Below, one piece after another: positions 44,901 to 53,000 of a stretch of 64,000 nucleotides of DNA. Origin of the DNA: Gallibacter intestinalis (lineage in GTDB: Bacteria; Bacillota; Clostridia; Peptostreptococcales; Anaerovoracaceae). Below the pieces are notes generated by a model. That model made no database searches, was not told the origin of the DNA, and worked only from the letters and a program-made list of their open reading frames with translations. Each line of letters starts with the position of its first letter. Position 1 is the first letter of the stretch. A program made the position numbers and the translations under genes. The stretch spans positions 62,001 to 126,000 of the forward strand of contig NZ_JADCKA010000003.1 of the NCBI RefSeq assembly GCF_014982745.1, in the 5' to 3' direction.

Positions 44901-45168
44901 GAGCTTTACTGATGATCAAGAGGAACTAATTAAAAAATGGATTACCCTATGGGAAAATGGCGAGATACCTTCTAAAATATCCAAGGATATAGTAAAGAAG
45001 AGTAGGAATATAGGCGAAGGGGGCTTATTAGAATTCTTCTTTGAAATTAAAAATATTATTCCATCAGTATATTTAGAAGATAAACAAGATATAAAAGCGA
45101 TAATAGATGGAGAAAAGCAAATTGTTCTTTCATGTTATTTAGAAAAGGATGAAAAAAATGAAGCTTGA
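41983..45168 (+). CDS. PLD-nuclease/SNF2-type helicase of a restriction-like module
   Basis: 1061 residues. The N-terminus (about 1-185) is a phospholipase-D-like nuclease domain with one HxK motif at His138/Lys140 (PVHAKVYI) and the partner GSSNFSEAGL. Then a superfamily 2 helicase: Walker A in DVVGLGKTY (284-288), DEAH box FVDEAHRF (354-357), motif III ISATPINNY and the C-terminal lobe with TTDVLAEGINLHRSN and QRVGRVNRVG. A C-terminal domain of about 250 residues is unassigned. The gene overlaps the methylase by 11 bp, so both proteins act together: methylase marks self, helicase-nuclease probably attacks unmarked DNA. AT-rich, unlike the housekeeping genes. Confidence 0.85.
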   Translation: MATTDLKFFTNEPDRDLYSRFSAILKSNTQFFDVLVGYFRSSGFFKLYDAMKDVERIRILVGLNVDKYTVDIIDSANNELEYSTIPTIEGKKIIGQEVEREFEHTNPSENVEKGVQVFIEWLKSGKLEMRMYTKAPVHAKVYIMRKDPTKVFDMYGSVITGSSNFSEAGLVNNLEFNVELKDKIDVEFALKNFEELWAESVEISETYIESVEQNTWMRNDITPYQLYLKTLYEFFKEEINSDKESYQTLLPEGFMKLQYQMDAVTQARQKLDAYNGVFISDVVGLGKTYICAMLANSFNRNSYKLFICPPVLQDYWKNVLQEFDVSRWDVVSLGQLDKVIENGKVSKYSYVFVDEAHRFRNSDTNAFTSLHQICKGKKVVLISATPINNYTSDIENQLYLFQAKKNGTINGIKNLEGFFADLKSKLNKKVKGSNEYMKQLRDNSEVIRDKILREVMVRRTRNEIVEYYGEDLEKQGLTFPKVGNPEKITYVFDELIDDAFNQTIDIIKNFNYARYTPLLYLNDTKKYSTMLVSQTNMGGFMKGVLVKRLESSFYAFRKTLDRFLESYDKFIEMADTGKIFISKKVNVYDLLDDGDTSKLMELVENEDVLEFDMKEFKSQFIRDLEQDRSQLKALRSIWANIDNDPKLEELKNNLIKNPIIKGNKAIIFTESKETAEYLYEELKEIYGSRIVYYSGESSPKLKSDIEDSFNPQKEMNNNDKYDLLITTDVLAEGINLHRSNILINYDLPWNPTRIMQRVGRVNRVGTKFDQIYVFNFFPTAQSKAQMPLEDRILEKLQAFHDTLGEDIKFLSEDEEVSSQRLFSELTGEMKEDESTNPELEYLKVIRDVRDNDPDLFETIKKMPKKSKTGKKEESVDTTSTITFLRKGAYKSFFISDGINSEQIPFIKAIEKIKASPNDEKIQVASGYYRQFEQNSKAFDEILTEESNVTIEKTGVSGNDAVVVKLLKAMAKEKSFTDDQEELIKKWITLWENGEIPSKISKDIVKKSRNIGEGGLLEFFFEIKNIIPSVYLEDKQDIKAIIDGEKQIVLSCYLEKDEKNEA

Positions 45169-48100
45169 AATAAAAAGAATTGAAGAAATACTTACTAGTA
45201 CGTATGAAAATAAGGCATATGTGGAATTAATAAAAATACTGTTTCCTAAAATGGAAAGTGTAAATGCTGATAAATTCAGTAAAACATATTCTTCTTTTTC
45301 GTCACATATTGAGGGCTCTAGCCATGTAGGAAATATTAAAACAAAAGATGATAAGAAGATATTAGTGCTAAGTGTTCAATTAAAAAAAGAGCGCTATGTA
45401 GAAAACGCAAGAAGTGTCCAAAGAAGTTTTGCAAAACACTTAATTGATAATGGGAGTGCTGATGCGGCTATTATAGCATTTTACACTCCAAATGAATCTA
45501 AGTGGAGATTGTCTTTTGTGAGACTCGATTACGAGATAAAAATAGAAAATGGTAGATTAAAAACTCAAGAAAAAATTACACCTGCCAAGAGGTATTCTTA
45601 CTTGGTTGGTGAAAATGAACCATGTCATACTGCCATCAGTAGAATATCAGGCTTTATTACTGCTGAGCACTTTGAAAATGGTTTTGAACTAGATGAGTTA
45701 GAGGAAGTATTTAGTGTTGAGAGAGTTACTAAAGAATTCTTTAATCTTTATTGTGAAAAATATTATCAACTTCAGGAATTTCTGGATAGCTGCGAAGATT
45801 TTGTAGATGAATCTGAAAGATGTGGCTTCACTTCTGAACAATTTGCTAAAAAATTAATGGGACAGATAGTATTTTTGTACTTTTTACAGAAGAAAGGTTG
45901 GCTTGGGGTAAATACATGGCCAACAACATTGACTGAAAGCGAATACAAAGATGTTTATTATACGAAAGGTGCACATGGGAAAATAATAAAAGAGTATTTA
46001 CCTAAAATGTATGGAAACATTAATGGTGAGTATTGTTTGTCGTCAAAAGCTTTTGATAATGTTGACAATGAAACAGAAGAAATAATTGCTATGCATATGC
46101 CAAGAAAGAAAACTTGGGGTGATGGTTCTCAAACTTTTCTAAGGACATTGTTCGAATTTTCCAAGAAACATGGCGGACACTTTTATGAAAATTACTTAGA
46201 ACCATTATTTTATGATGCGCTTAATAGAAATAGAGGTGAAATGGGTTATTGTACTGCACTTCATTGTCGAGTTCCATTTTTGTCCGGTGGCTTGTTTGAG
46301 GCTTTAGACGGCTATGATTGGAAGGCGAATACGTTTGATATTCCGGATGAAATTTTCTCAAATAGAAAAGATGATAATGATAGAGAAGGGGATGGAATAT
46401 TAGATATATTTGACAGGTTTAACTTTACAATTAGTGAAGATGAACCAATGGAAAGAGAAGTGGCAATAGATCCAGAAATGCTCGGGAAAGTATTCGAAAA
46501 TCTGCTTGAAATAAAGGACAGAAAATCGAAAGGGGCATTTTATACACCACGTGAGATTGTACACTTTATGTGTCAAGAAAGTTTAATACAATATTTGATA
46601 GATAATTTGCATGTTAGTGATGAAGCCGTTCGAAATTTTATATTGTATGGAGAATATATTAGAGATCATGACGCGCAGAAAGATTGTCCTGAAGACGAAA
46701 TGTTGATATCAGATGAACTGTATAACAGGAGTTTAGGCATAAATAAATTAAATGAAATGGATGAGTTATTATCTAATATTAAAATTGCCGATCCAGCTGT
46801 TGGCTCTGGAGCATTTCCGTTGGGAATGTTAAATGAGATAGTAAAAGCAAGACAAAATATTAGCAGATATATGGCTATGGATATGAATCCTAATTCGGCA
46901 CGATTTATGTATGCTACCGATCGATCTGCATATTCGCTAAAATATGAAACTATAAAAAATTGTATTTTTGCTACAGATATTGAACCTTCTGCAGTTGATA
47001 TTACACAGTTAAGACTATGGCTGTCATTGGTTATAGATGATGAAATAAATCCGAACGCTCAAACCATTGCGGAAGGACATAAAGATCCGTTACCATTACC
47101 TAATTTAGAATGTAATATTTTATGTGGAAACTCATTAATTGATAAATTGGATGGAGAAAATTTGATTAATGGATCTGAAATCCTTGGCAATATTGGTGAT
47201 GAAACACAAATTGATTTTGTCCAAACTTTAGGTGAATATGATGCAATATTAGACAAGTTTATTAAAAAACAGGAAGAACTATTTAAATGTAAGGATTCAA
47301 ATGAAAAGAAAGCGATAAAAAGAGAAATTGAAGATTTGAAAAATTTGGTTGTACATAAACAGTTATATAGTTCGGAAGAATTATTTGAGAAATATTTAGA
47401 AACAGAAAAAATGACTTCTAAACCATATGTGCTATGGCAACTAGACTTTGCAAGAGTGTTTAAAGAGAAAAGAGGATTCGATATTGTAATTGGGAACCCT
47501 CCTTATATTCAATTACAAAAAACCATCAACGAGGAAACAAAAGAAAAGTTAGGAGATGCATATTCTAATCTAGGATTTGAAACTTTTACTAAAACAGGGG
47601 ATATTTATTGTTTGTTTTATGAAAAGGGCTATCATTTATTGCATAATAATGGAATACTAACATTTATTACTAGTAATAAATGGATGAGAGCTGGTTATGG
47701 TAAAGCTTTAAGAGAGTTTTTATCAAAAAAAACTAATCCGATACTTCTGATTGATTTTGCTGGTAGAAAAATTTTTGAATCTGCCACTGTTGATGTGAAT
47801 ATTTTAATGTATTCAAAAGAACAAAATATGAATCATACATTTGCGTGTAAAGTTGATCAAGATTGCGGAAATAATTTGAGCGTTTTTGTTCAGCAGAACC
47901 AGCGCGCAATATCTTATTCTGCTTCCAATAGTTGGGTTATTATTTCATCTATTGAAGCGCAGATAAAGAAGAAAATCGAAGAGATTGGAACTCCCCTAGA
48001 AAAATGGAACATCAATATAAATAGAGGAGTATTAACGGGATACAATGAAGCGTTCATTATTTCTACCGAAAAGAAAAATGAGATTGTTTCTGCTGACCCA

Positions 48101-48745
48101 AAGTCTGCTGAAATAATTCGACCTATTCTGCGTGGCAGAGACATTAATTATTATGCATGTACATTTGCGGGATTATGGTTAATTAATACACATAATGGTA
48201 TTAAAGAAAAGAATATACCTCCTATTAACATTGATGACTATCCAGCAATAAAGAAACATCTGGATAAATATCAAGAAAAACTTTTCAAACGAGCAGATCA
48301 AGGTATAACACCGTACAATTTGAGAAACTGCGTTTATATGGACGAATTTTTTAAGCAAAAAATCATTTACCCTAATATGACAAAATATATGCCATTTGTA
48401 CTTGATGATGAACAATATATGACAAACCAAAAGTGTTTCATTATCACTGGTGAGCACTTACCATTTTTGACTGCTTTTTTCAATTCTTCACTTTTCAAAT
48501 ATTGTTTTCGCAACTCTTTTCCAGAATTGCAAGGCGGGACTCGTGAATTAAGCAAAATATTTTTTGAAAAAATACCTGTTATAAGGATTGATGAGCAACT
48601 GAATCAATCCTTTGCAAACGCTGTCAAAAATATTCAAAAAGAATATACTGATGAAAAAGCAAAAGAAATTGATGAAATGATATTTGACCTCTATGAATTA
48701 TCATCAGCAGAACGTGACGAAATTGGATTTATAGAAATCAAATAG
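45158..48745 (+). CDS. Eco57I-type adenine-N6 DNA methyltransferase with switchable C-terminus
   Basis: AAAAGG nine bases upstream favours the ATG at 45158 over that at 45149, giving 1195 residues. The N-terminal 500 residues are of unknown fold; SAM motif I is DPAVGSGAFPLGML (about 545-558), a second conserved block CIFATDIEPSAVDITQLRLW follows, and the catalytic NPPYIQLQ is at 780-787. After it comes a TaqI-like target-recognition region. From Leu907 (base 47876) to the end the sequence is duplicated in diverged form, in opposite orientation, at 48751-49671. A 23-bp repeat marks the junction exactly. The C-terminal 289 residues shown are one of two interchangeable specificity modules. Confidence 0.9.
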   Translation: MKLEIKRIEEILTSTYENKAYVELIKILFPKMESVNADKFSKTYSSFSSHIEGSSHVGNIKTKDDKKILVLSVQLKKERYVENARSVQRSFAKHLIDNGSADAAIIAFYTPNESKWRLSFVRLDYEIKIENGRLKTQEKITPAKRYSYLVGENEPCHTAISRISGFITAEHFENGFELDELEEVFSVERVTKEFFNLYCEKYYQLQEFLDSCEDFVDESERCGFTSEQFAKKLMGQIVFLYFLQKKGWLGVNTWPTTLTESEYKDVYYTKGAHGKIIKEYLPKMYGNINGEYCLSSKAFDNVDNETEEIIAMHMPRKKTWGDGSQTFLRTLFEFSKKHGGHFYENYLEPLFYDALNRNRGEMGYCTALHCRVPFLSGGLFEALDGYDWKANTFDIPDEIFSNRKDDNDREGDGILDIFDRFNFTISEDEPMEREVAIDPEMLGKVFENLLEIKDRKSKGAFYTPREIVHFMCQESLIQYLIDNLHVSDEAVRNFILYGEYIRDHDAQKDCPEDEMLISDELYNRSLGINKLNEMDELLSNIKIADPAVGSGAFPLGMLNEIVKARQNISRYMAMDMNPNSARFMYATDRSAYSLKYETIKNCIFATDIEPSAVDITQLRLWLSLVIDDEINPNAQTIAEGHKDPLPLPNLECNILCGNSLIDKLDGENLINGSEILGNIGDETQIDFVQTLGEYDAILDKFIKKQEELFKCKDSNEKKAIKREIEDLKNLVVHKQLYSSEELFEKYLETEKMTSKPYVLWQLDFARVFKEKRGFDIVIGNPPYIQLQKTINEETKEKLGDAYSNLGFETFTKTGDIYCLFYEKGYHLLHNNGILTFITSNKWMRAGYGKALREFLSKKTNPILLIDFAGRKIFESATVDVNILMYSKEQNMNHTFACKVDQDCGNNLSVFVQQNQRAISYSASNSWVIISSIEAQIKKKIEEIGTPLEKWNININRGVLTGYNEAFIISTEKKNEIVSADPKSAEIIRPILRGRDINYYACTFAGLWLINTHNGIKEKNIPPINIDDYPAIKKHLDKYQEKLFKRADQGITPYNLRNCVYMDEFFKQKIIYPNMTKYMPFVLDDEQYMTNQKCFIITGEHLPFLTAFFNSSLFKYCFRNSFPELQGGTRELSKIFFEKIPVIRIDEQLNQSFANAVKNIQKEYTDEKAKEIDEMIFDLYELSSAERDEIGFIEIK
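47876..47898 (+). repeat. left inverted repeat, crossover site
   Basis: 23 bp identical to the reverse complement of 49649-49671, starting TTGAGCGTTTTTG. It encodes LSVFVQQ within the methylase. Sequence outside and inside it differs from the other copy at once. Confidence 0.9.
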
Positions 48746-48750
48746 TACAT

Positions 48751-49671
48751 TTATCTATAATTACGAGTCACATAATCTTCAATAAAGGCTCTTTCTTCAG
48801 TATTAATGCCATATAATGAGTACACATAGTTTTCAAGCCTTGCTTCAATCGAATGATAATCAACATTATTATTTATGTGATTTATGATTTCATATAATAA
48901 ATTTTCAACGAATTGTTTTTGTTCCGCAGTTGGTTTTGGTACTAAAATTGGATTCATTGCTTGAACACTTACAATTAAATCGCCAGTTCCCGTTTTGGGT
49001 GCATTAGAGAATAAATAATTTCCCATAGTAGTATTAAGAATAGCTGTAATATACGGTACATCTACACCGGTTGCAATGCATGTGCTATCTAACGGAACCA
49101 TGCCTTTATCATCTAAGCTAAATCGTAGCAGAGAACCAATGCGCTTCCATATCATTTTTTGCTTGGAAAAATCGTCCCAATATTTAATGCTATCTTGAGT
49201 TTCAAACCATTTGTTATTGGTCTTTTTTCGAGATTTAATTATTTTACCGTCTACTATCTTTTTTTCTCCAGTCTGAGATAGTCGATCATAACCGAAAGAT
49301 AACAAATATTCTTTAACTGCAGGATAGTCATCAATACAATATTCCAGGCTAGGAAAAGTTGAAATTAACCAAAGTCCTGCGAAATTCGAATGATATTTCT
49401 GAATATCTCTGCCTCGTAAAATAGGTCGAATTATTTCAGCAGACTTTGGGTCTTTTCGTATTAGTTCATCTTTAATAGGTTCTGAAATAATAAAAGCTTC
49501 ATTAAGACCTGTTTTTATTCCATAGTTGATGCTGATATCCCATTTTTCTAATGGAATCCCTTTTTCTTCGACTTTAGTTCTGATAGAATGCTCTATTTCG
49601 CTGAGTATTATCCAGCTATCGTCATAACTAAATTGGGTATACATGTTATTCTGCTGAACAAAAACGCTCAA
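48751..49671 (-). CDS. silent alternative methylase specificity cassette
   Basis: Open for 306 codons from the TTG that begins the right inverted repeat, with no own start region, ribosome binding site or promoter on that side. It aligns with the C-terminal 289 residues of the methylase: both have SVFVQQN, PLEKWDI/PLEKWNI, NEAFIIS, DPKSAEIIRPILRGRDI and FAGLWLI, but the segments between differ, as expected for target-recognition domains with other DNA specificity. It contains no methyltransferase motifs, so alone it is not an enzyme. It becomes the methylase C-terminus after inversion. Confidence 0.85.
   Translation of the reverse strand: MSVFVQQNNMYTQFSYDDSWIILSEIEHSIRTKVEEKGIPLEKWDISINYGIKTGLNEAFIISEPIKDELIRKDPKSAEIIRPILRGRDIQKYHSNFAGLWLISTFPSLEYCIDDYPAVKEYLLSFGYDRLSQTGEKKIVDGKIIKSRKKTNNKWFETQDSIKYWDDFSKQKMIWKRIGSLLRFSLDDKGMVPLDSTCIATGVDVPYITAILNTTMGNYLFSNAPKTGTGDLIVSVQAMNPILVPKPTAEQKQFVENLLYEIINHINNNVDYHSIEARLENYVYSLYGINTEERAFIEDYVTRNYR
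49649..49671 (-). repeat. right inverted repeat, crossover site
   Basis: Exact reverse complement of 47876-47898. The silent cassette reading frame opens precisely here. Confidence 0.9.
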
Positions 49672-49706
49672 TTTAATTGTTCGAATAGAAGAGAGGAGTT
49701 GGCAGA

Positions 49707-50312
49707 ATGAATTATGGTTATATTCGCGTAAGCAGTGATAAGCAAACAGTAGAAAATCAGCGATTTGAGATTTGCAGTTTTTGCAATAGAGAAAATATTA
49801 GAGTGGATGGTTGGATAGAAGAAACTGTCAGCGGAACTAAAAATTATGATAAGAGAGAACTCGGAAAGCTACTTTCCCAAGTAAAAGAAAATGACTTGAT
49901 AATATGTTCAGAATTATCAAGACTTGGCAGAAATTTGTTTATGATCATGGAAATCCTCAATCAATGCATGGCAAAAGAATGTAGAGTTTGGACGATAAAG
50001 GACGGATATAGATTAGGAGATGATATACAGAGTAAAGTCTTGGCATTTGCTTTTGGATTATCAGCAGAAATAGAGAGAAATTTGATTAGTCAAAGAACCA
50101 AAGAAGCATTAGCCCGAAAGCGAGCAGAGGGTGTTATTCTTGGTAGACCCAAAGGTAGAAAATCTTCGCATGTTAAATTGTCTGGCAAAGAAACAATAAT
50201 AAAAGAGCTTAGGATTCAAGGTGTGACAATAAAAGAAATTGCTAAGATATATAAAGTCAATAGGAACACTGTAAGTAAGTTTATTAAAGAACATATAGAA
50301 GAAAAAGAATAA
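49707..50312 (+). CDS. serine recombinase (Mpi/Hin-type DNA invertase)
   Basis: 201 residues, the size of small invertases and resolvases. YGYIRVSSDKQTVENQRFEI holds the catalytic serine and resembles the Mpi-type invertases of Bacteroides; LIICSELSRLGRNLFMIM and ERNLISQRTKEALARKRAEG are the core and linker, and a C-terminal helix-turn-helix (GVTIKEIAKIYKVNRNTVSK) binds the site. GAGAGGAG precedes the ATG. Its place 36 bp outside the inverted repeat makes it the likely enzyme that flips the specificity segment. It lies outside the segment and so is not itself inverted. Confidence 0.92.
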   Translation: MNYGYIRVSSDKQTVENQRFEICSFCNRENIRVDGWIEETVSGTKNYDKRELGKLLSQVKENDLIICSELSRLGRNLFMIMEILNQCMAKECRVWTIKDGYRLGDDIQSKVLAFAFGLSAEIERNLISQRTKEALARKRAEGVILGRPKGRKSSHVKLSGKETIIKELRIQGVTIKEIAKIYKVNRNTVSKFIKEHIEEKE

Positions 50313-50433
50313 TCTATCGACAAACCAATAATAGTATATTATAATTTAGTAAATTACAATATACTAAATCGTATTAAACTAAATTATATTATATTAAACT
50401 TCAGAGCATCACGATAGATAGGAGGCTAGTCAT

Positions 50434-51816
50434 ATGTTTATAGGCAGAGAGAAGGAATTAAAAACATTAGAAAATCTTTATGCCATGGACAACTTTCAAT
50501 TTGCCGTAATTTATGGCAGGCGCCGTGTAGGCAAAACCGCTTTGATAAATGAGTTTACTAAAGATAAGGACACAATATTTTTCACGGGCGTAGAGACTAA
50601 TGCAAAACAAAATCTGGAAAATTTTTCGAATGCGATAATGGAATATGCTACAGGAATTATGGCAAATTCATTATTTGCATCGTTTCAGTCTGCGTTAGAG
50701 TATGTGTTTGAATTAGCAAAATCCAAGAGGATAGTATTGGTTATTGATGAGTATCCTTATGTTGCCCGTTCGTCAAAAAGTCTTGCTTCGACACTACAAT
50801 TGCTTATAGATAAAAATAAAGATAAATCAAAATTGTTTTTAATTCTTTGTGGATCATCTATGTCATATATGGAAGATCAAGTTTTAGCATATAAAGCGCC
50901 GCTATATGGCAGAAGAACTGCGCAACTTAAAATAACCCCGTTTAATTTTTTTGAAACATGCAGATACCTGAAAGGTTTTTCTGGTATTGATAAAGCAATC
51001 GCTTATGGAGTAATAGGTGGAACTCCTCAGTATCTATTGCAGCTAGATGACAGTCTTTCGATTGAAGCTAATATAAAAAATACATATTTGAATCCGGCGT
51101 CTTTTATATTTGAAGAGCCAAATAATCTTCTTAAACAGGAGGTAAGAGAACCGGCAATTTATAATGCGATTATTACTGCTATTGCAAATGGCGCTTCCAA
51201 AATGAGTGAGATATCAAATAAAGTAGGAGAAGCCACAAGCATTTGTTCTTCGTATATTAAAAACCTTATTGCTTTGGGAATAGTAAAAAAAGAAGCCCCT
51301 TATGGAGAAAAATCTAATCGCAAGACTATATATTCCATAGAAGACAATATGTTTAGATTTTGGTATAGATTTGTTCCTGAAAACTCTTCGATTATTTCTC
51401 ATGGAGCGGTGGAACTTGCCTATAGTCGTATAGAACCTGAACTTTCATCATATATGGGTAGTGTTTTTGAAGAAATATGCAAACAGTATCTGTGGAAGCT
51501 TTTAGTTGAAGGAAAGTCACCTGTAATATTTAGCGAATTGGGACGCTGGTGGGGTACAAATCCAAAAACAAAGGCTCAAGAAGAAATTGATATAATGGGC
51601 TTGTACAAGAATAAAGCTTTGTTTGCAGAGTGTAAATGGACAAATGAAAATGTTGATGTTGGTGTTCTTGAAAAATTGATTGAACGGAGTAGTTTATTCC
51701 ATTATGAGGAAAAATATTATTATCTGTTTTCTAAAACGGGTTTTACAAAAGGCTGTGTTGATAAAGCTAAACAAATTGGAAATGTAGCACTGGTTAAGTA
51801 CAACGACATTCTATAA
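50434..51816 (+). CDS. AAA-family ATPase with DUF234-like C-terminus
   Basis: 460 residues of the archaeal-ATPase type (COG1672). Opening MFIGREKELKTLENLY, Walker A VIYGRRRVGKTALINEF (about residue 31), Walker B IVLVIDEYPYVARS, sensor LFLILCGSSMSYM, a winged helix (MSEISNKVGEATSICSSYIK) and a C-terminal nuclease-like domain (EEIDIMGLYKNKALFAECKW, with the E-ECK pattern of PD-(D/E)xK folds). Such genes are common in accessory islands; the function is not established. An AT-rich 120-bp gap (TTAAA/TATTA runs) separates it from the invertase. Last gene of the island. Confidence 0.87.
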   Translation: MFIGREKELKTLENLYAMDNFQFAVIYGRRRVGKTALINEFTKDKDTIFFTGVETNAKQNLENFSNAIMEYATGIMANSLFASFQSALEYVFELAKSKRIVLVIDEYPYVARSSKSLASTLQLLIDKNKDKSKLFLILCGSSMSYMEDQVLAYKAPLYGRRTAQLKITPFNFFETCRYLKGFSGIDKAIAYGVIGGTPQYLLQLDDSLSIEANIKNTYLNPASFIFEEPNNLLKQEVREPAIYNAIITAIANGASKMSEISNKVGEATSICSSYIKNLIALGIVKKEAPYGEKSNRKTIYSIEDNMFRFWYRFVPENSSIISHGAVELAYSRIEPELSSYMGSVFEEICKQYLWKLLVEGKSPVIFSELGRWWGTNPKTKAQEEIDIMGLYKNKALFAECKWTNENVDVGVLEKLIERSSLFHYEEKYYYLFSKTGFTKGCVDKAKQIGNVALVKYNDIL

Positions 51817-51914
51817 ATTTCATCAATATTTCCGTCGCAAATATAGATAATTATAGACATAATTTATACACCCTCCGGCCTGTCGTAAATATTGTAAATA
51901 TGCAGCGATTGTCC

Positions 51915-51942
51915 TTGTAAATTTCCGTGGTTATGGTAGAAT
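51915..51942 (+). promoter_or_regulatory. pyr operon promoter
   Basis: TTGTAA, 16-bp spacer, TAGAAT. The start would be near 51949, leaving a leader of about 130 nt before pyrB. The gap from 51817 to here shows nothing else. Confidence 0.6.
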
Positions 51943-52028
51943 ATTTAAGATAAAAGGCCACGAAGACAACAGATAATGTCAGCCGGGCAATAACAATACA
52001 TACAAAATCTGTAAACAGCTGAAAAAAC

Positions 52029-52062
52029 AAGGTCTTTTTTTAAAAAATAAAGGACCTTTTTA
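52029..52062 (+). terminator. pyr leader attenuator hairpin
   Basis: AAGGTC (52029-52034) pairs with GACCTT (52053-52058) and an internal T7/A6 tract extends the stem; TTTTTATT follows. It lies 20 bp before pyrB, after its promoter, so it must be read through for operon expression. I see no PyrR binding-site consensus in the leader. Confidence 0.6.
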
Positions 52063-52082
52063 TTAGGTCGGAAAGGGACAAA

Positions 52083-52970
52083 ATGAACAAAAACAGTTTG
52101 CTGAGAATTCGCGATTTATCCAAAGACGAATTGATGGGCATCCTGGAGGATGCGCAGGGTTTTGAAGTTTTACATAAAGATTGGCAATTACCTGAGAGTA
52201 AGTTAGTTGCTAATCTTTTTTTTGAGCCAAGCACAAGAACTCACTATTCCTTTGCTTCGGCAGAGTTGCAGCTGGGATGTAAGGTCGAAGACTTTACCGC
52301 AGAGGGCAGCAGCGTAGAAAAGGGAGAAACCCTTTACGATACAGTAAAGACCTTTGAAAGCATAGGTTATGAAGCCGTTGTAATAAGGCATAAAAAGGAT
52401 GAATACTTTACTGAACTGGAAAATATAAATATTCCGATTCTCAATGCTGGAGACGGAGCAGGTAATCACCCTACCCAGTGCCTTTTGGATCTTTTGACTA
52501 TATATCAGGAGTTTGGAAAATTTGAAGGCATTAAGCTGGCAATTATCGGAGATATTTCCCATTCCAGAGTTGCATCTTCCAATAAAGAGGCTATGGAACT
52601 TCTGGGCGGTGAATGTGTATTTTCCGGTCCGAAGGAATGGCAGAGGGAAGGCTGGCCGTATATGCCGATTGATGAAGCGGTAAAATGGGCTGATGTTGTA
52701 ATGATGCTCAGGATTCAGAAGGAACGTCATGCCAGCGCTATGTCCATGACAGATGCAGAGTATTTGGCAAAATACGGACTCACGAAGGAAAGAGCAAAAA
52801 CAATGAAGGAACATGCTATCATAATGCATCCGGCACCGGTAAACAGAAATGTTGAAATAGATACGGATTTGGTGGAAGCGCAAAATAGCAGGATATTTAA
52901 GCAGATGGCCAACGGAGTTCTGGTGAGAAAGGCAGTAATAAAGAGAGCCTTCGGAGTTAAGGAATTTTAA
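52083..52970 (+). CDS. pyrB: aspartate carbamoyltransferase catalytic subunit
   Basis: Joins carbamoyl phosphate and aspartate, the first committed step of pyrimidine synthesis. Carbamoyl phosphate loop [26 protein letters not shown], the aspartate loop [11 protein letters not shown] and [12 protein letters not shown] are present; 295 residues. First gene of the pyr operon; no pyrI regulatory subunit follows, so allosteric control of the PyrI type is absent. Confidence 0.97.
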   Translation: MNKNSLLRIRDLSKDELMGILEDAQGFEVLHKDWQLPESKLVANLFFEPSTRTHYSFASAELQLGCKVEDFTAEGSSVEKGETLYDTVKTFESIGYEAVVIRHKKDEYFTELENINIPILNAGDGAGNHPTQCLLDLLTIYQEFGKFEGIKLAIIGDISHSRVASSNKEAMELLGGECVFSGPKEWQREGWPYMPIDEAVKWADVVMMLRIQKERHASAMSMTDAEYLAKYGLTKERAKTMKEHAIIMHPAPVNRNVEIDTDLVEAQNSRIFKQMANGVLVRKAVIKRAFGVKEF

Positions 52971-53000
52971 GACTGCCGCATTAAGGCACAGGAGAAGCTT

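Larger units (their letters stand above)
47876..49671. mobile_element. invertible DNA segment carrying two alternative specificity modules
   Basis: Bounded by a perfect 23-bp inverted repeat. It contains the present methylase 3' end (plus strand) and a silent alternative 3' end (minus strand), their stops 5 bp apart in the middle. Inversion of this 1796-bp block would join Leu907 of the methylase in frame to the 306-codon alternative. The serine recombinase gene starts 36 bp outside the right repeat. Confidence 0.8.

Noticed and set aside
48751-49671. Independent second methylase gene
   Set aside because: It lacks SAM-binding and NPPY motifs and a proper start; it begins exactly at the inverted repeat, so it is a cassette.
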